Shown here piece by piece: positions 12,201 through 20,997 of a stretch of 23,617 nt of DNA. The translations under genes were made by a program, and so were the position numbers. The notes beneath the pieces were generated by a model. That model was not told where the DNA came from, did not search any database, and was given only the letters and a program-made list of their open reading frames with translations. Within the stretch, counting starts at the first letter, position 1. Every line of letters begins with the position of its first letter. Source of the DNA: Cochliopodium minus (Eukaryota; Discosea; Himatismenida; Cochliopodiidae); the NCBI GenBank assembly GCA_024220525.1, contig JAMYWO010000439.1, positions 1 to 23,617 on the forward strand, in the 5' to 3' direction.

Positions 12201-14323
12201 AACGGAAAAAGTCTCATCAATGACACTCGCAGCATCATCACCAACAACCCTCCCATTTCTACTTCTCACAACAACCCTTTCTCGAAGATAATGAACTCTA
12301 ATGTAAAAAAATCTTTTTATTAACTTTCTCTACTTTTTTTTTTTTTAATAATTATTTTTTATTTTTTTCTTTTTCCTGTTATTTTAAAAAATGAATTTTT
12401 TTTGTCAAACTTTTTTTTTTTCTTCCTTCACTTTTTATTTAAAACATTTTGAAAATTTTTAAAGATGATCAATATTTCTTTCAATTTATTTCATTGATTT
12501 TTTTAATTAATTTTTTTTTTTTTTGAAAAATCTCATGTGAATAACAAAATAGTCACTTTATTATTTTCATATTTTATTATTTTTTTATTATTTTAATTTC
12601 GTTGATAAATTTATTTTTTTATTAAAATTTTTTGTTGATAGGTAATATACAAAAACGACGAAAAGAACAATGAGACTCAACCAGAGGAAGATCAAATAAT
12701 CAAGCCCAAACTCTCCAAGATCAAGTTCAGCTACGGCGTCAACAACAACGACCTCGCCAACAAGGGCAAATGGATCCAGCCCATATCCAAGAAGGATCCC
12801 ATCATTCGTCCCACCCCCGTCCCAAACCCCAATGAGGCCAACACTAACGAAATCAGCATTGACACAAACAATGTTTGATTTTTTATTAATTTATTATTTT
12901 ATTTTATTATTTTTTTTTTTTTTATTTTATTATTTATCATTTTATAATTTATTTATTTTATTTATTATTTATTATTTTTTTGTTTATTTTTCATTTTATT
13001 TTTTATTTATTATTCATTATATCATTTTATTTTTTATTTTATTATTTTTTTGTTTATTTTTCATTTTATTTTTATTTATTTTTCATTATATCATTTTATT
13101 TTTCATTATTCGTTTTTCATTTTTTATTTATCATGTTTATAAATTTAATTTACATTCATTTAATACCAAATTTGATTTTTTTTTCTCTTTAGGTATTACC
13201 TACTGAAGAGCCAACAAATAACCCCGTTCCTAAAGTAGCCTTCAAAACTACAGGAGATCAGGACAATTACGATCAACCAGGAAACCGTTCCAGCCTCCCT
13301 GTTGCCAAGTTCAAGTTTCCTTCACGCAGGAGCACTTTCAAAACTAGTGGAACAGGGTAGGAGATTTTTTTATATTTATTTTAATATGTTATTTATTAGA
13401 TTTATTTATTTTATTTTGTGATTTTAATTTAATATATTTTTTTTAATTAATTAGGATTTATTTTATTTGTTTTTATTTTTTATTTTTTTATTAAATAAAG
13501 AAGCGAGAATTCTTTGCCTAAACCCAAAAACCTTTCCAAAAACTCGATGATCTCCGAAGAAAAGATTCCAGGCGAGAAAACAATACCACCCAAATTCCCT
13601 GAGAGGAACTCTCCCGAAAAAATCCCCGAAAAATCTCCGCCATTCACTACCACCAAGATCGGCACACCTTCAGAGGATCATCATGTCAAAACAAACGTTG
13701 AAAAAGATAAAAACTCTACTCCGATGATCTCCGAGATAAGAAATTCCAATCTAAATATTTCCAAGAATAATAATAATAATACTGAAATTACTAATAATAT
13801 CAAAAATGATCTGAATAATCTCAAAGATGAAAATGATATTAACAATGATCCAAAAACTAATCCAAACAGCAATCTCAACATTAATACCCCTCCCATCAAA
13901 AAACACAACCTCATCATCTTCAAAAACAAAAAAGTTCCTCCTCTCCAAGTTGATCAAACAAACCAAGACACTAAAGTTGATCCTCCCTCTCTAGAAAAAC
14001 CTCCTCCCACTGTAAAAGAACTTCCGCCGGCCAACGAAAAAATCAACGAGGTTATCGAAGAAAAGATTGAATCAGATTCAAACGATAATAACCCCACAAT
14101 CGAATCAGATAATTCTAAAGATGATCCATCTTCCAATCCTTCTGATCCACCTTCTAATTCTTCCGACAGCCCTGTCACTAGGCCCAACCCTACCAAACAA
14201 CCCTTTCCTGAGAAAAAGTTCCTCATCAAGATGAAGCAGCATCCTTCCAAGAAGTTCCCCTTGAAGAAAATGTCCCTCAAAAAGGTTTCTGTTAAAATAT
14301 TGGAGAATAGTTCTCCAAACTAA
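3267..14323 (+). CDS. Roco family protein: LRR-Roc-COR-protein kinase-propeller, LRRK2-like architecture
   Basis: Twenty-one exons: 3267-3825, 3955-4136, 4195-4395, 4491-4827, 4951-5450, 5512-5916, 6040-6295, 6432-6713, 6974-7310, 7446-7576, 7788-8014, 8386-8610, 9166-9485, 9798-10030, 10329-10611, 10942-11172, 11489-11686, 11987-12302, 12642-12872, 13193-13356, 13501-14323. Phase holds throughout; 2146 aa. LRRs ~45-330 (LTYLNLSGNKLGD). Roc ~360-540 with P-loop GDPQSGKT (369-376), WDF switch II, and TMRD at 482-485 for G4. COR ~560-820. Kinase ~895-1165: LGEGTYAKA loop (907-915), Lys928, Glu946, HRDLKTPN from 1019, DLG at 1044-1046 in place of DFG, then CPEIL and DVYSFG. Propeller-like strands ~1200-1320 and ~1475-1660 (GQLWVFG, GEIFVW, KEIFVWD) surround a helical insert. 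The tail from ~1680 is Asn/Pro/Lys/Ser-rich and disordered. Role by family: GTPase-regulated Ser/Thr kinase signalling. Oddities: switch II DxxG reads DFSE across an exon junction; donors GTCAA (two introns) and GTTTGA are non-consensus. Start: first Met, directly before the LRRs; an upstream exon cannot be excluded. Confidence 0.9.
7689..7755. repeat. 20-bp near-palindromic tandem repeat in Roco intron
   Basis: Three full copies and a partial fourth of AATTTTAAAAAATTTTAAAT lie in the intron 7577-7787, followed by a short TATATATA run. Each unit is close to self-complementary. Confidence 0.85.
8152..8304 (+). repeat. Intronic repeat, copy 1
   Basis: A ~153-bp segment in intron 8015-8385 that recurs in the next intron (8686-8856). 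Shared blocks include the starting TTAGAACGTTTAT, then CAGTGAAAATATTTAATAG, then TCTTTAAAAGGAA, then the terminal block beginning GAGTGTACTAAATTTC and ending TCGAGAACAT. Within each copy GAAATTT near the start can pair with AAATTTC near the end. Confidence 0.88.
8686..8856 (+). repeat. Intronic repeat, copy 2
   Basis: The second copy, in intron 8611-9165, is in the same orientation as copy 1. It is ~171 bp because of small insertions (about 7-12 bp) before and after the shared ATATCTTTTCT block. The introns carrying both copies begin with the unusual donor GTCAA, which suggests that the introns themselves are related. Confidence 0.88.
10726..10861. repeat. Pair of 43-bp direct repeats in Roco intron
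   Basis: Copies at 10726-10768 and 10819-10861, differing at about six positions and containing the shared word AAAATATCATTG. Both lie in the intron 10612-10941. A local duplication is likely. Confidence 0.75.
11173..11488. repeat. A-rich AAAATA/AAAAAT microsatellite intron
   Basis: Almost the whole intron is (AAAATA)n-like sequence on the sense strand, opposite in composition to most other introns of this gene, which are T-rich. The acceptor is GAAAATAG. Confidence 0.8.
12971..13104. repeat. ~63-bp tandem duplication in Roco intron
   Basis: Segments starting at 12971 and 13041 share ATTATTTTTTTGTTTATTTT followed by CATTTTATT and CATTATATCATTTTATTTTT, at an offset of 70 bp. They lie in the intron 12873-13192, whose donor is the unusual GTTTGA. 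Confidence 0.7.
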
Positions 14324-14337
14324 ATTCTTCCCTTTTT

Positions 14338-14343
14338 AATAAA
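14338..14343 (+). terminator. AATAAA polyadenylation signal of the Roco gene
   Basis: A canonical AATAAA hexamer 15 nt after the TAA stop of the last Roco exon. It supports a transcript that ends before the antisense ankyrin gene. The two 3' ends are only about 50 bp apart, so the transcripts could overlap. Confidence 0.5.
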
Positions 14344-14374
14344 TATTTAAAATTACTTTGTTTCGTTACAAAAT

Positions 14375-14803
14375 TTAATTTATTTCTTTTTTCTTTTTTA
14401 AAATACTCAACAAATTTGGATTTAACAAATCAAGAGGTTTCTTCCCACTTGCATTGGTGATATTGATGCTGGCTTTTTTTTCCATCAAATACTCAACCAG
14501 AAACAAATTGTCAGTTACCTGACACAACAAATGTAGAGGTGTTTGGTCAAACTTATCTTTAGGTTTATTTTTAAAATTGATGTTTGTTTGGCTAGATTCC
14601 ACAAAAAATTTGATTATTTCCAAACTACGATTGTTTTCACACAAACAGTGAATAAACTTGTTTCCATTGTAAGATATTTTCATTTTTTCATTATAAAATC
14701 TAGTGTTTTGATGTTCAAAGCACAAAAAAAACTCCATCAGCTTCACATTTGTTGTGGTTGAGAATATTTGGAGTTGATAATCAGTGCTCATTTTGTTAAT
14801 CAT
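14375..14803 (-). CDS. Small ankyrin-repeat protein
   Basis: 142 aa in one exon, with Met1 or Met5 as possible starts. At least two ankyrin repeats are visible: about 48-80 (NKFIHCLCENNRSLEIIKFF) and about 83-117, containing the hallmark TPLHLLC and LVEYLMEKKASINITN. A half repeat, GKKPLDLL, follows near the C-terminus, and a degenerate one may precede them (KLMEFFLCFEHQN). Ankyrin repeats bind other proteins; no catalytic or membrane segment is present. The gene lies antisense between the end of the Roco gene (52 bp away) and the GRAM-cNBD exons. If those two are one transcription unit, it is nested in their intron. An unresolved base (N) sits 7 bp upstream of the start codon. It could be a fragment of a larger ankyrin gene, but it is open from Met to stop. 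Function unknown. Confidence 0.7.
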   Translation of the reverse strand: MINKMSTDYQLQIFSTTTNVKLMEFFLCFEHQNTRFYNEKMKISYNGNKFIHCLCENNRSLEIIKFFVESSQTNINFKNKPKDKFDQTPLHLLCQVTDNLFLVEYLMEKKASINITNASGKKPLDLLNPNLLSILKKKKEIN

Positions 14804-14809
14804 TTTTAT

Positions 14810-14810
14810 N
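14810..14810. other. Single unresolved base (N)
   Basis: One N inside a T-rich stretch just upstream of the ankyrin gene start. It may be an ambiguous call or a minimal assembly join. Confidence 0.9.
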
Positions 14811-14967
14811 TTTTCATTGTTGAATTTTACATTAAATTTTTAATTTGTAATTAAATAAATTTTTTTTTTTTAATTTTATTTTTTTAATTTTTCTTTTTTA
14901 TAATTTTATTTTTATTTTCCAACATAAAACTTTTTCCATTATAAAATTAAATTATCAATACTTTTAG

Positions 14968-16421
14968 GTGAGTTGCAAAATAGGATTATCGTTTTCACCA
15001 TTCCATTTATACGTGACACAAAACTACCTTTTGTTTTTTTCGCTGATTTTTGGAAGTCAGAAACAATTCTCCGTCTATTTGTCCAACATCATCTCCTTGA
15101 AGGAACTTCCAAACAACCACTTTAACATTTTATTTATTGAAAAGAAAAAAAGCTCCAAGGTTTTTTAATTTTATATTTATTTCCGATTTTATTTTCATTT
15201 AACATTTTTATAATTCATTTTATTATTTTAAATTATTTTTTTTAACTTTTTAATAAATTCATCAAAATATTTTTTAATATTTGTTTTGTTTTCAAATTAC
15301 ATTTTTTAAATTTTTGTCTTGAAAATTTTTTTGATTTTATATTTTATTTCTTTAAATTTTTTGTCTCATATTTTTTTGATGAACATTAAATTTCAATAAT
15401 AGCTCAAAATCAAAGGTGAAAATTCAAAAAAATAAAAAAAATAAAAAAAAAATGTTGATCCCTTTTTTAAAATAAAAAAAAAAAGCGGACCCAGCAGTAT
15501 ATTCGTTCATATCACAACTAAATCTGAGTCTAGAAACGACAGAAAAGCCCAAAGACAAAAAGAACAAAAAGTTCAAAGACGTCAAAGAGATCACGGTCGA
15601 CTTTGTCGACGGAAAACTCTTTGAGATGACTCCTTCCTTTCTCTTCCAAAGTTTCCCTGAACATTCCATCTCTGAATTGACTTCGGAAGATTGGAAATAC
15701 GTTCTTTCTACTTCCACAAAAAAAGAGTGTAAACAAGGTAAAAAAAATTTTTTATTTAAATTAAATTTTTTCTTTAAATTAAATTTTTTTATTTTTTTTT
15801 TCAAACTTTTTATTTAATTGTAGGTGATGTTTTGATTAGAGAAAAAGAAAAATCTTCCCAGCTGTTTTTCCTCTCCTCTGGAAAAATACAAGTCACACAA
15901 ACAGACGAAAATAACATCACAAAACCGACAAGAAGTAAAAATTTAATATGTTTTTATTTTAAAAAAAAAATTATAATTTCAATTATTTAGTAATACATGC
16001 CAACGAAACGTTCAGAGAAAGTGTGTTTTGGAATGTCTACTCTAACGTGAACCTCACCGTCCACTCCGAGGAAGCTGTAGTGCAATCTCTCAATGTGGAC
16101 TTCCTTAAGGTGCTTTTCTCGTGCAAACCTCTGCTCGGAGCAAAATTTTTCAAGTATCTTTCTCGTTGTTTCATCATGATGCTTTTCAACCAAGAAAAGA
16201 AAAAGTTTTCTCTTTATGACTCCAAACTTTCTCTCAAAATTAATTCCAATTCCAATAATAATAATAATGATGAAGAAAACTGTTTGAGTAAGTCTAACAT
16301 TCTCAGCAAGTCTCCTGTCAAGAAGGTTAGGTCTCAATTTGAGATTTTGTTGGAGGAATCTTTTTCATTTTTTGCAGAGGAGAAGAACGTTGAACAAAAC
16401 AAAGAAGACAAAAAAAATTAA
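14968..16421 (+). CDS. GRAM domain plus cNMP-binding-like domain, 3' exons of a GbpC/GbpD-like gene
   Basis: Exons 14968-15159, 15403-15415 (13-nt micro-exon), 15486-15737, 15824-15934 and 15991-16421 (TAA) are in phase and give 332 residues. The first exon follows a good acceptor (CTTTTAG) and contains no ATG, so upstream coding sequence is required; none is seen in the preceding 160 bp. Residues ~1-90 are a GRAM/PH-like fold (FHLYVTQNYLLFFSLIFG, then NIISLKE), typically a lipid- or protein-binding module. Residues ~125-255 have a cyclic-nucleotide-binding fold: LTSEDW, GDVLIREKEKSSQLFFLSSG, KIQVTQ, then helices to LSRC. The phosphate-binding cassette (FGE..R-A) is degenerate, reading FRES and later NLTVHS, so classical cAMP/cGMP binding is doubtful. 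An Asn-rich tail follows. GRAM next to cNB domains is known from Dictyostelium GbpC/GbpD. It may be an extension of the Roco gene, part of the RasGEF gene at the right edge, or a decayed paralogue. Confidence 0.7.
15403..15415 (+). other. 13-nt micro-exon
   Basis: CTCAAAATCAAAG between an ATAATAG acceptor and a GTGAAA donor. It encodes L-K-I-K plus one base, and it is exactly what is needed to connect exon 14968-15159 (phase 0 end) with exon 15486-15737 (which needs one preceding base). It falls in the last strand/helix region of the GRAM fold. Confidence 0.6.
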
Positions 16422-16577
16422 ATTTATTTTTGATACAAATGAATTTTCTTCATTTTGCTTGTCGACAAATTCCCATACAAAATTTTTTCTTTTTGGTTTA
16501 AAATTTTGACTCCCTTATTGATTTCAATAAGATAAATTATTTATTTTTAATTTTAAACATTAATTTGAACAAAAAAA
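16422..16577. other. Convergent 3' intergenic region with ATPase poly(A) signal
   Basis: 156 bp between the GRAM-cNBD stop and the ATPase stop. On the minus strand AATAAA (16545-16540) lies 33 nt after the ATPase stop codon. Nothing else was recognised. Confidence 0.55.
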
Positions 16578-19500
16578 TTAATAATAAGAGTATTCTTCGA
16601 CAAACTGACCAATTTTGTTCTTTCTTCTCATCAAAAACTTTCTGACCTCATCATATAAGATCATGAGAAAGGTGAAAGGGGTACCAGTGATGAGATGTTG
16701 GAAGGACAAAGATCTGGTGTTGAAAATGACGTGCAAAGGAGTGACATAAATGATAATGATGAACAACAAAGTTTCTTCAATGAGACCAATGTTCATAACC
16801 CAATTCCACATTCCTTTGAAAAAAAAAAAATTAAAATTTAATAAAAAATAAACAAAAAAAAAATAAAAATAAAAAATAAAATAAAATAAAATAATTTTAC
16901 CTTGTTGAAACAATGATAACTTTCTGGTTTTACACATCAACAAAGTACCCCATTGGTTGATGACGACGGCGACAAAGGTACCAGACTGAGCATGTTGGAC
17001 GGCCTTGTTTCTGTAATCAAAGTCTCTTTCAAAAATTTTGCTGTTCTTGTCCTTAAAGGCCATCATCTTGTCTTCCTTTTCCCACAACATGCCGATACCA
17101 TACAAAGACTTTGGTTGAACTCCAAAATCTAAAAAAATATTATTTTTAATTTTAATTAAATTTTAATTTATTTTTATTTTTTTATTTTTTTTTATTTTTA
17201 TTTTCAATTTTTTTTATTTTTATTTTTTATTTTTTTATTTTTTATTTTTTTTACCTCCCATGATGACGTAGTAAGTGAACAAACCGGAGATGGCCTGGAT
17301 GACACCCGCTTGTAGATAACTGAAGGCCAGCAAACGAGAAGTGACCAACTTATCAACGACAGGATCTCTAGGTCTTCTCTTCATGATATCAGTTTCTGCT
17401 TTTTCATAAGAAAGGGAAATAGCAGGCAATCTTTTTTAAAAAAAAAAATTAAAATAAATTGAAAAAATTTGAATTGATTATAATAATTGAAATTTCAAAA
17501 ATAATTAAAAATTGATTCTTTAAAATAAAGAAAAAATTAAAATTAATTATTTTAAAAACAAATGAAAAAAATTTGTTTACAAATCAGTTCCGACAGCAAT
17601 TACCAAGGTCAAGATTGTGGTGATAGGCAATGGGCATCTTGCAAAGACGTACAAATAGTAAGGGACAATTTGAGGCAAGTTGGCCTAATTTAAACAAAAA
17701 AAAAATGAAATGTAAAAAAGTAAAAAAAAATAAGAAAATAAAAATAAATTAAAAAAATATGTATTTTAGTAAAAAAAATTAATAATTTACAGTTAACAAA
17801 TAAGCGACAGTCTTCTTCAAGTTATCGAAAATGAGACGTCCTTCTTCAATACCCTTGACGATGGAGGCAAAGTTATCGTCCAACAAGATCATATCTGCTG
17901 CTTCCTTGGAGACATCGGAACCAGTGATACCCATGGCAATACCAATATCTGCTTTCTTGAGAGCAGGAGAGTCATTAACCTTTTAAAAAAAAAAAAATGG
18001 TCAAAATAAGTATTAAAATTATTGATAAAAATAAAATAAAATGAACGATAAAATAATTTTTAAAAAATATTTTAAAAAAAAAATATTTAATAAAAAAGAT
18101 TTATTTAAAAATTTCTTACTCCATCTCCTGTGACAGCGACAATGTTTCCTCTTCTTTGAAATCCTTCTACAATCAACAACTTTTGTTGTGGGGAGGTTCT
18201 GGCAAAGACGATCTGGGTGTGATTCTCAATGACCTCGTCCAACTCTTCGTCGGTCATGTCCATCAACTCGGAACCACTGACAACGATTGCAGTGACGGTG
18301 GAAGGGTCGACTTGGTTGACGTGGATGCCCATCTTTCTTGCGACGTCTTCCTTGGTGTCGTTGGAGATGATTCCTACTTGTTGTGAGATAGCTTTCGCTG
18401 TGATAGGGTGATCTCCTGTAACCATGACTACTCTGATACCTGCTTCTTGGCACTATTTTAAAAATAGAAAAATGTTAATTAAAAAAAAAAAAATTAAACT
18501 AAAACAAATAGAAAAAAAAAAGATGAAAAATCTTTTTTAAATTTACCCTTCTTACTGCATCTGGCACAGCAGGACGAGGCGGATCAATCAAAGAGATCAA
18601 ACCAGAGAAGGTGAGATCTTGCATCTGCCAATTTTCGTCATCAGCGTTGTAAGGATAGTTGTCATCATACTTGTTCTTGTCCAAACGAGCGTGACAGAAA
18701 CCCAACACACGTTCTCCTTTACCACCCAAGGTCTCGTAAGCGGTGGTGAACTCCTTCTTCCATTCTTCAGTGATGGGGATTTCCTCGGAGATTTTCTTTT
18801 CGGCGTTGTACATGTGGACCTTGGTACAACGTGCCATGATTCTTTCAGGAGCTCCCTTCAACATCACATAGTGAGAATCGCCTATTAAAAAAATTTTAGT
18901 TTTTACTGTTATAAAGAACAAAGGTTTTTTATTTGGTTTTTTTTTACCCACTTTGTTGACGGTAACTGCAAACTTGTTGATAGAGTTGAAAGGAATTTCG
19001 ACAAACTTTGGGTTTTCATCTCTCCATTTCTCGATGTCTCTGATCTCTTGGCAATACTTGATCAAAGCAGACTCGGAAGCATCTCCGATGGTCTCCTTTT
19101 TGAATTCGTCTTGAAACACAGCTCTGTTACACAAACAAGCGATATCAGTGAGTACTTTCGAGACAGGGTTGTTAAGATCAACAATAGGTTCATCTCCGTG
19201 GACAACTTTGTCGGCCCTAGTGATAACACCGTTGACCCACAAGTGCTGCACTGTCATCATGTTCATGGTGAGGGTACCGGTTTTATCCGAACAGATCGTA
19301 CTGGTACTACCCAATGTTTCTACAGACTCCAAGTTCTTCACAAGTACATTCTTAGCTGCCATTCTCTTTGCTGCCATGGTTAAGCAAACACTATTAAAAA
19401 GAGTTAGTGTAAAAAAAAAGGGTATTTTCTTCTTTTAAAGAACACTCACCTGACAGAAATGAGCACACCTTCAGGTACACTCGCTACCAAAATACCAACA

Positions 19501-20997
19501 ACCAAAGCGATGTTATCGATGATACCGTAGTTACGGAAACCTCCTCCAAAAAAGGTGAAAGAGTTGATAAAAGCGACGACCAAAACGATGTAGATGAATC
19601 TGTGCATTTCTCTGTTGATGGGTGTCATTGCATTTTCAGTGGAGGTTGCGAGATTAGCGATTCTACCAATGACAGTATTGTTTCCTGTTTTGATGATGAT
19701 TCCTCTTCCACTTCCTTGATTGATACTGGTGGAGTAGAAAGCAAGATTTCTTGTCTCCAATGGATTTTCATTTGACATTTCTATACTTCTTGGTTGTGGT
19801 TCTGATTCACCTATTGATCAAATTGATGAGCTGGATTAGTTTTATGTTTGATATTAAAGATGCTTCTTGTTAAAATCTTACCTGTCAAAGAAGAATTATC
19901 TACCTTGAGACCACTTGATTGAATGATACGTATATCCCCCGGCACCTTGTCTCCTCCTTTCAGTTCCACAACATCTCCTATCGTCAGTTGAGATACTTCT
20001 ATCGGTATTTTCTCTCCATTTCTTATCACCAAAGCCTGTAACGGCACAAGCTTTGAAAATCCTTCCATCACTTTCAATGAGCTCGCAGTCTGCATATAAG
20101 CCTATTTTTCAAAAATAAAGGAATTGTGATTATAAAAAATAAATTTCTCTGAAAATATTATATAATATTTTACAAAGGTTGCAGTAATGAAAATGACACC
20201 AATCAATACAATGGCAAGCAAAATCTAGAATAGAAAAATTAACGATATAATTTTTTTTTTTTTTGAGGAGCATTAATATTACACTATCTTTCACCACTTT
20301 CCCTTGAACAGTAACTTGCAATATGAATGCCAACCAACACAATGCTGATGCAAACCTGAATTTTATTGAGAAATTTTGGTAAAGGAACATATATTTAATT
20401 TTACTATTTTTCTTTACCATAAAAGCAATGAGAATGGAGCAGTACAAAATTCTACATAAATCAATAATCTTGATTTTGGTTTTGGTGGTGTTAAGATATT
20501 CGGTCCATACATCTCAAATCTCTTTTGTGCTTCTTCTTGTGATAATCCTCTTTCTGGATCGACATTCAATCTTTGACATAATTCTTCCAATGGAATGATG
20601 TGTTCATCCTAAATATGAAAAAAAAAAATTTAAATTTTTAAGAATTTTCAATTAGGCTTATTCAAGCATATTTTTCTTCAAAACTTTGAATTTTTTTCAA
20701 TTTCTCATTATACCATGGCAACTTCTTTCTTCATGTTTTTATTGTCTTGAGAATTTTTCCCTTTCTTTTGTTTGTATTTTTCGCTCGAAATTCTTGTTTT
20801 CATTTCACTAAATTGAGTTTTAATTTCGCTCTGCCATACTTTATCATTTTGGAAATGATCTTCATCCTAATTTGGAAAAAAAATATTAATCAACATATAT
20901 TTGAAAAAATATATATTTTATAGAAGAAGCTTACATCATCATCCAAATGGATGTCTGGTTCATCTCTAAAATTAGAGTAGCTTGATTGTTTCTTCAT
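16578..20997 (-). CDS. Na,K-ATPase-type (P2C) P-type ATPase alpha subunit with altered cation sites
   Basis: Fifteen exons, from the 5' end: 20935-20997, 20714-20866, 20418-20608, 20283-20355, 20174-20224, 19882-20101, 19450-19810, 18948-19390, 18547-18881, 18120-18452, 17791-17979, 17581-17684, 17255-17430, 16901-17128, 16578-16813. Every phase matches; 1051 aa, close to the usual ~1020. The N-terminus is charged. TGES is at 250-253 (A domain), S-VPEG in M4 at 361-365, the phosphorylated Asp in CSDKTGT at 406, KGAPERI in the N domain, and TGDG-VNDSP at the hinge (739-746). M5-M6 span ~798-845, and the protein ends in two tyrosines (1050-1051). P2C signatures are clear: [44 protein letters not shown]. 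Function by family: ATP-driven cation exchange at the plasma membrane. Odd: cation-site equivalents of S775, E779, D804 and D926 are Ala805, Gln809, Ala834 and Thr959, while E327, D808 and E954 equivalents remain. Ion specificity or pumping is therefore uncertain. No beta-subunit gene is in the window. Confidence 0.93.

Noticed and set aside
12873-13206. Apparent membrane-like Phe/Ile-rich ORF
   Set aside because: It is T-rich intron sequence between two phase-compatible exons, with an internal 63-bp duplication and no start context.
13681-14280. Antisense frames opposite the last Roco exon
   Set aside because: They mirror the low-complexity Asn/Pro/Ser coding strand; no domain and no splice or poly(A) support.
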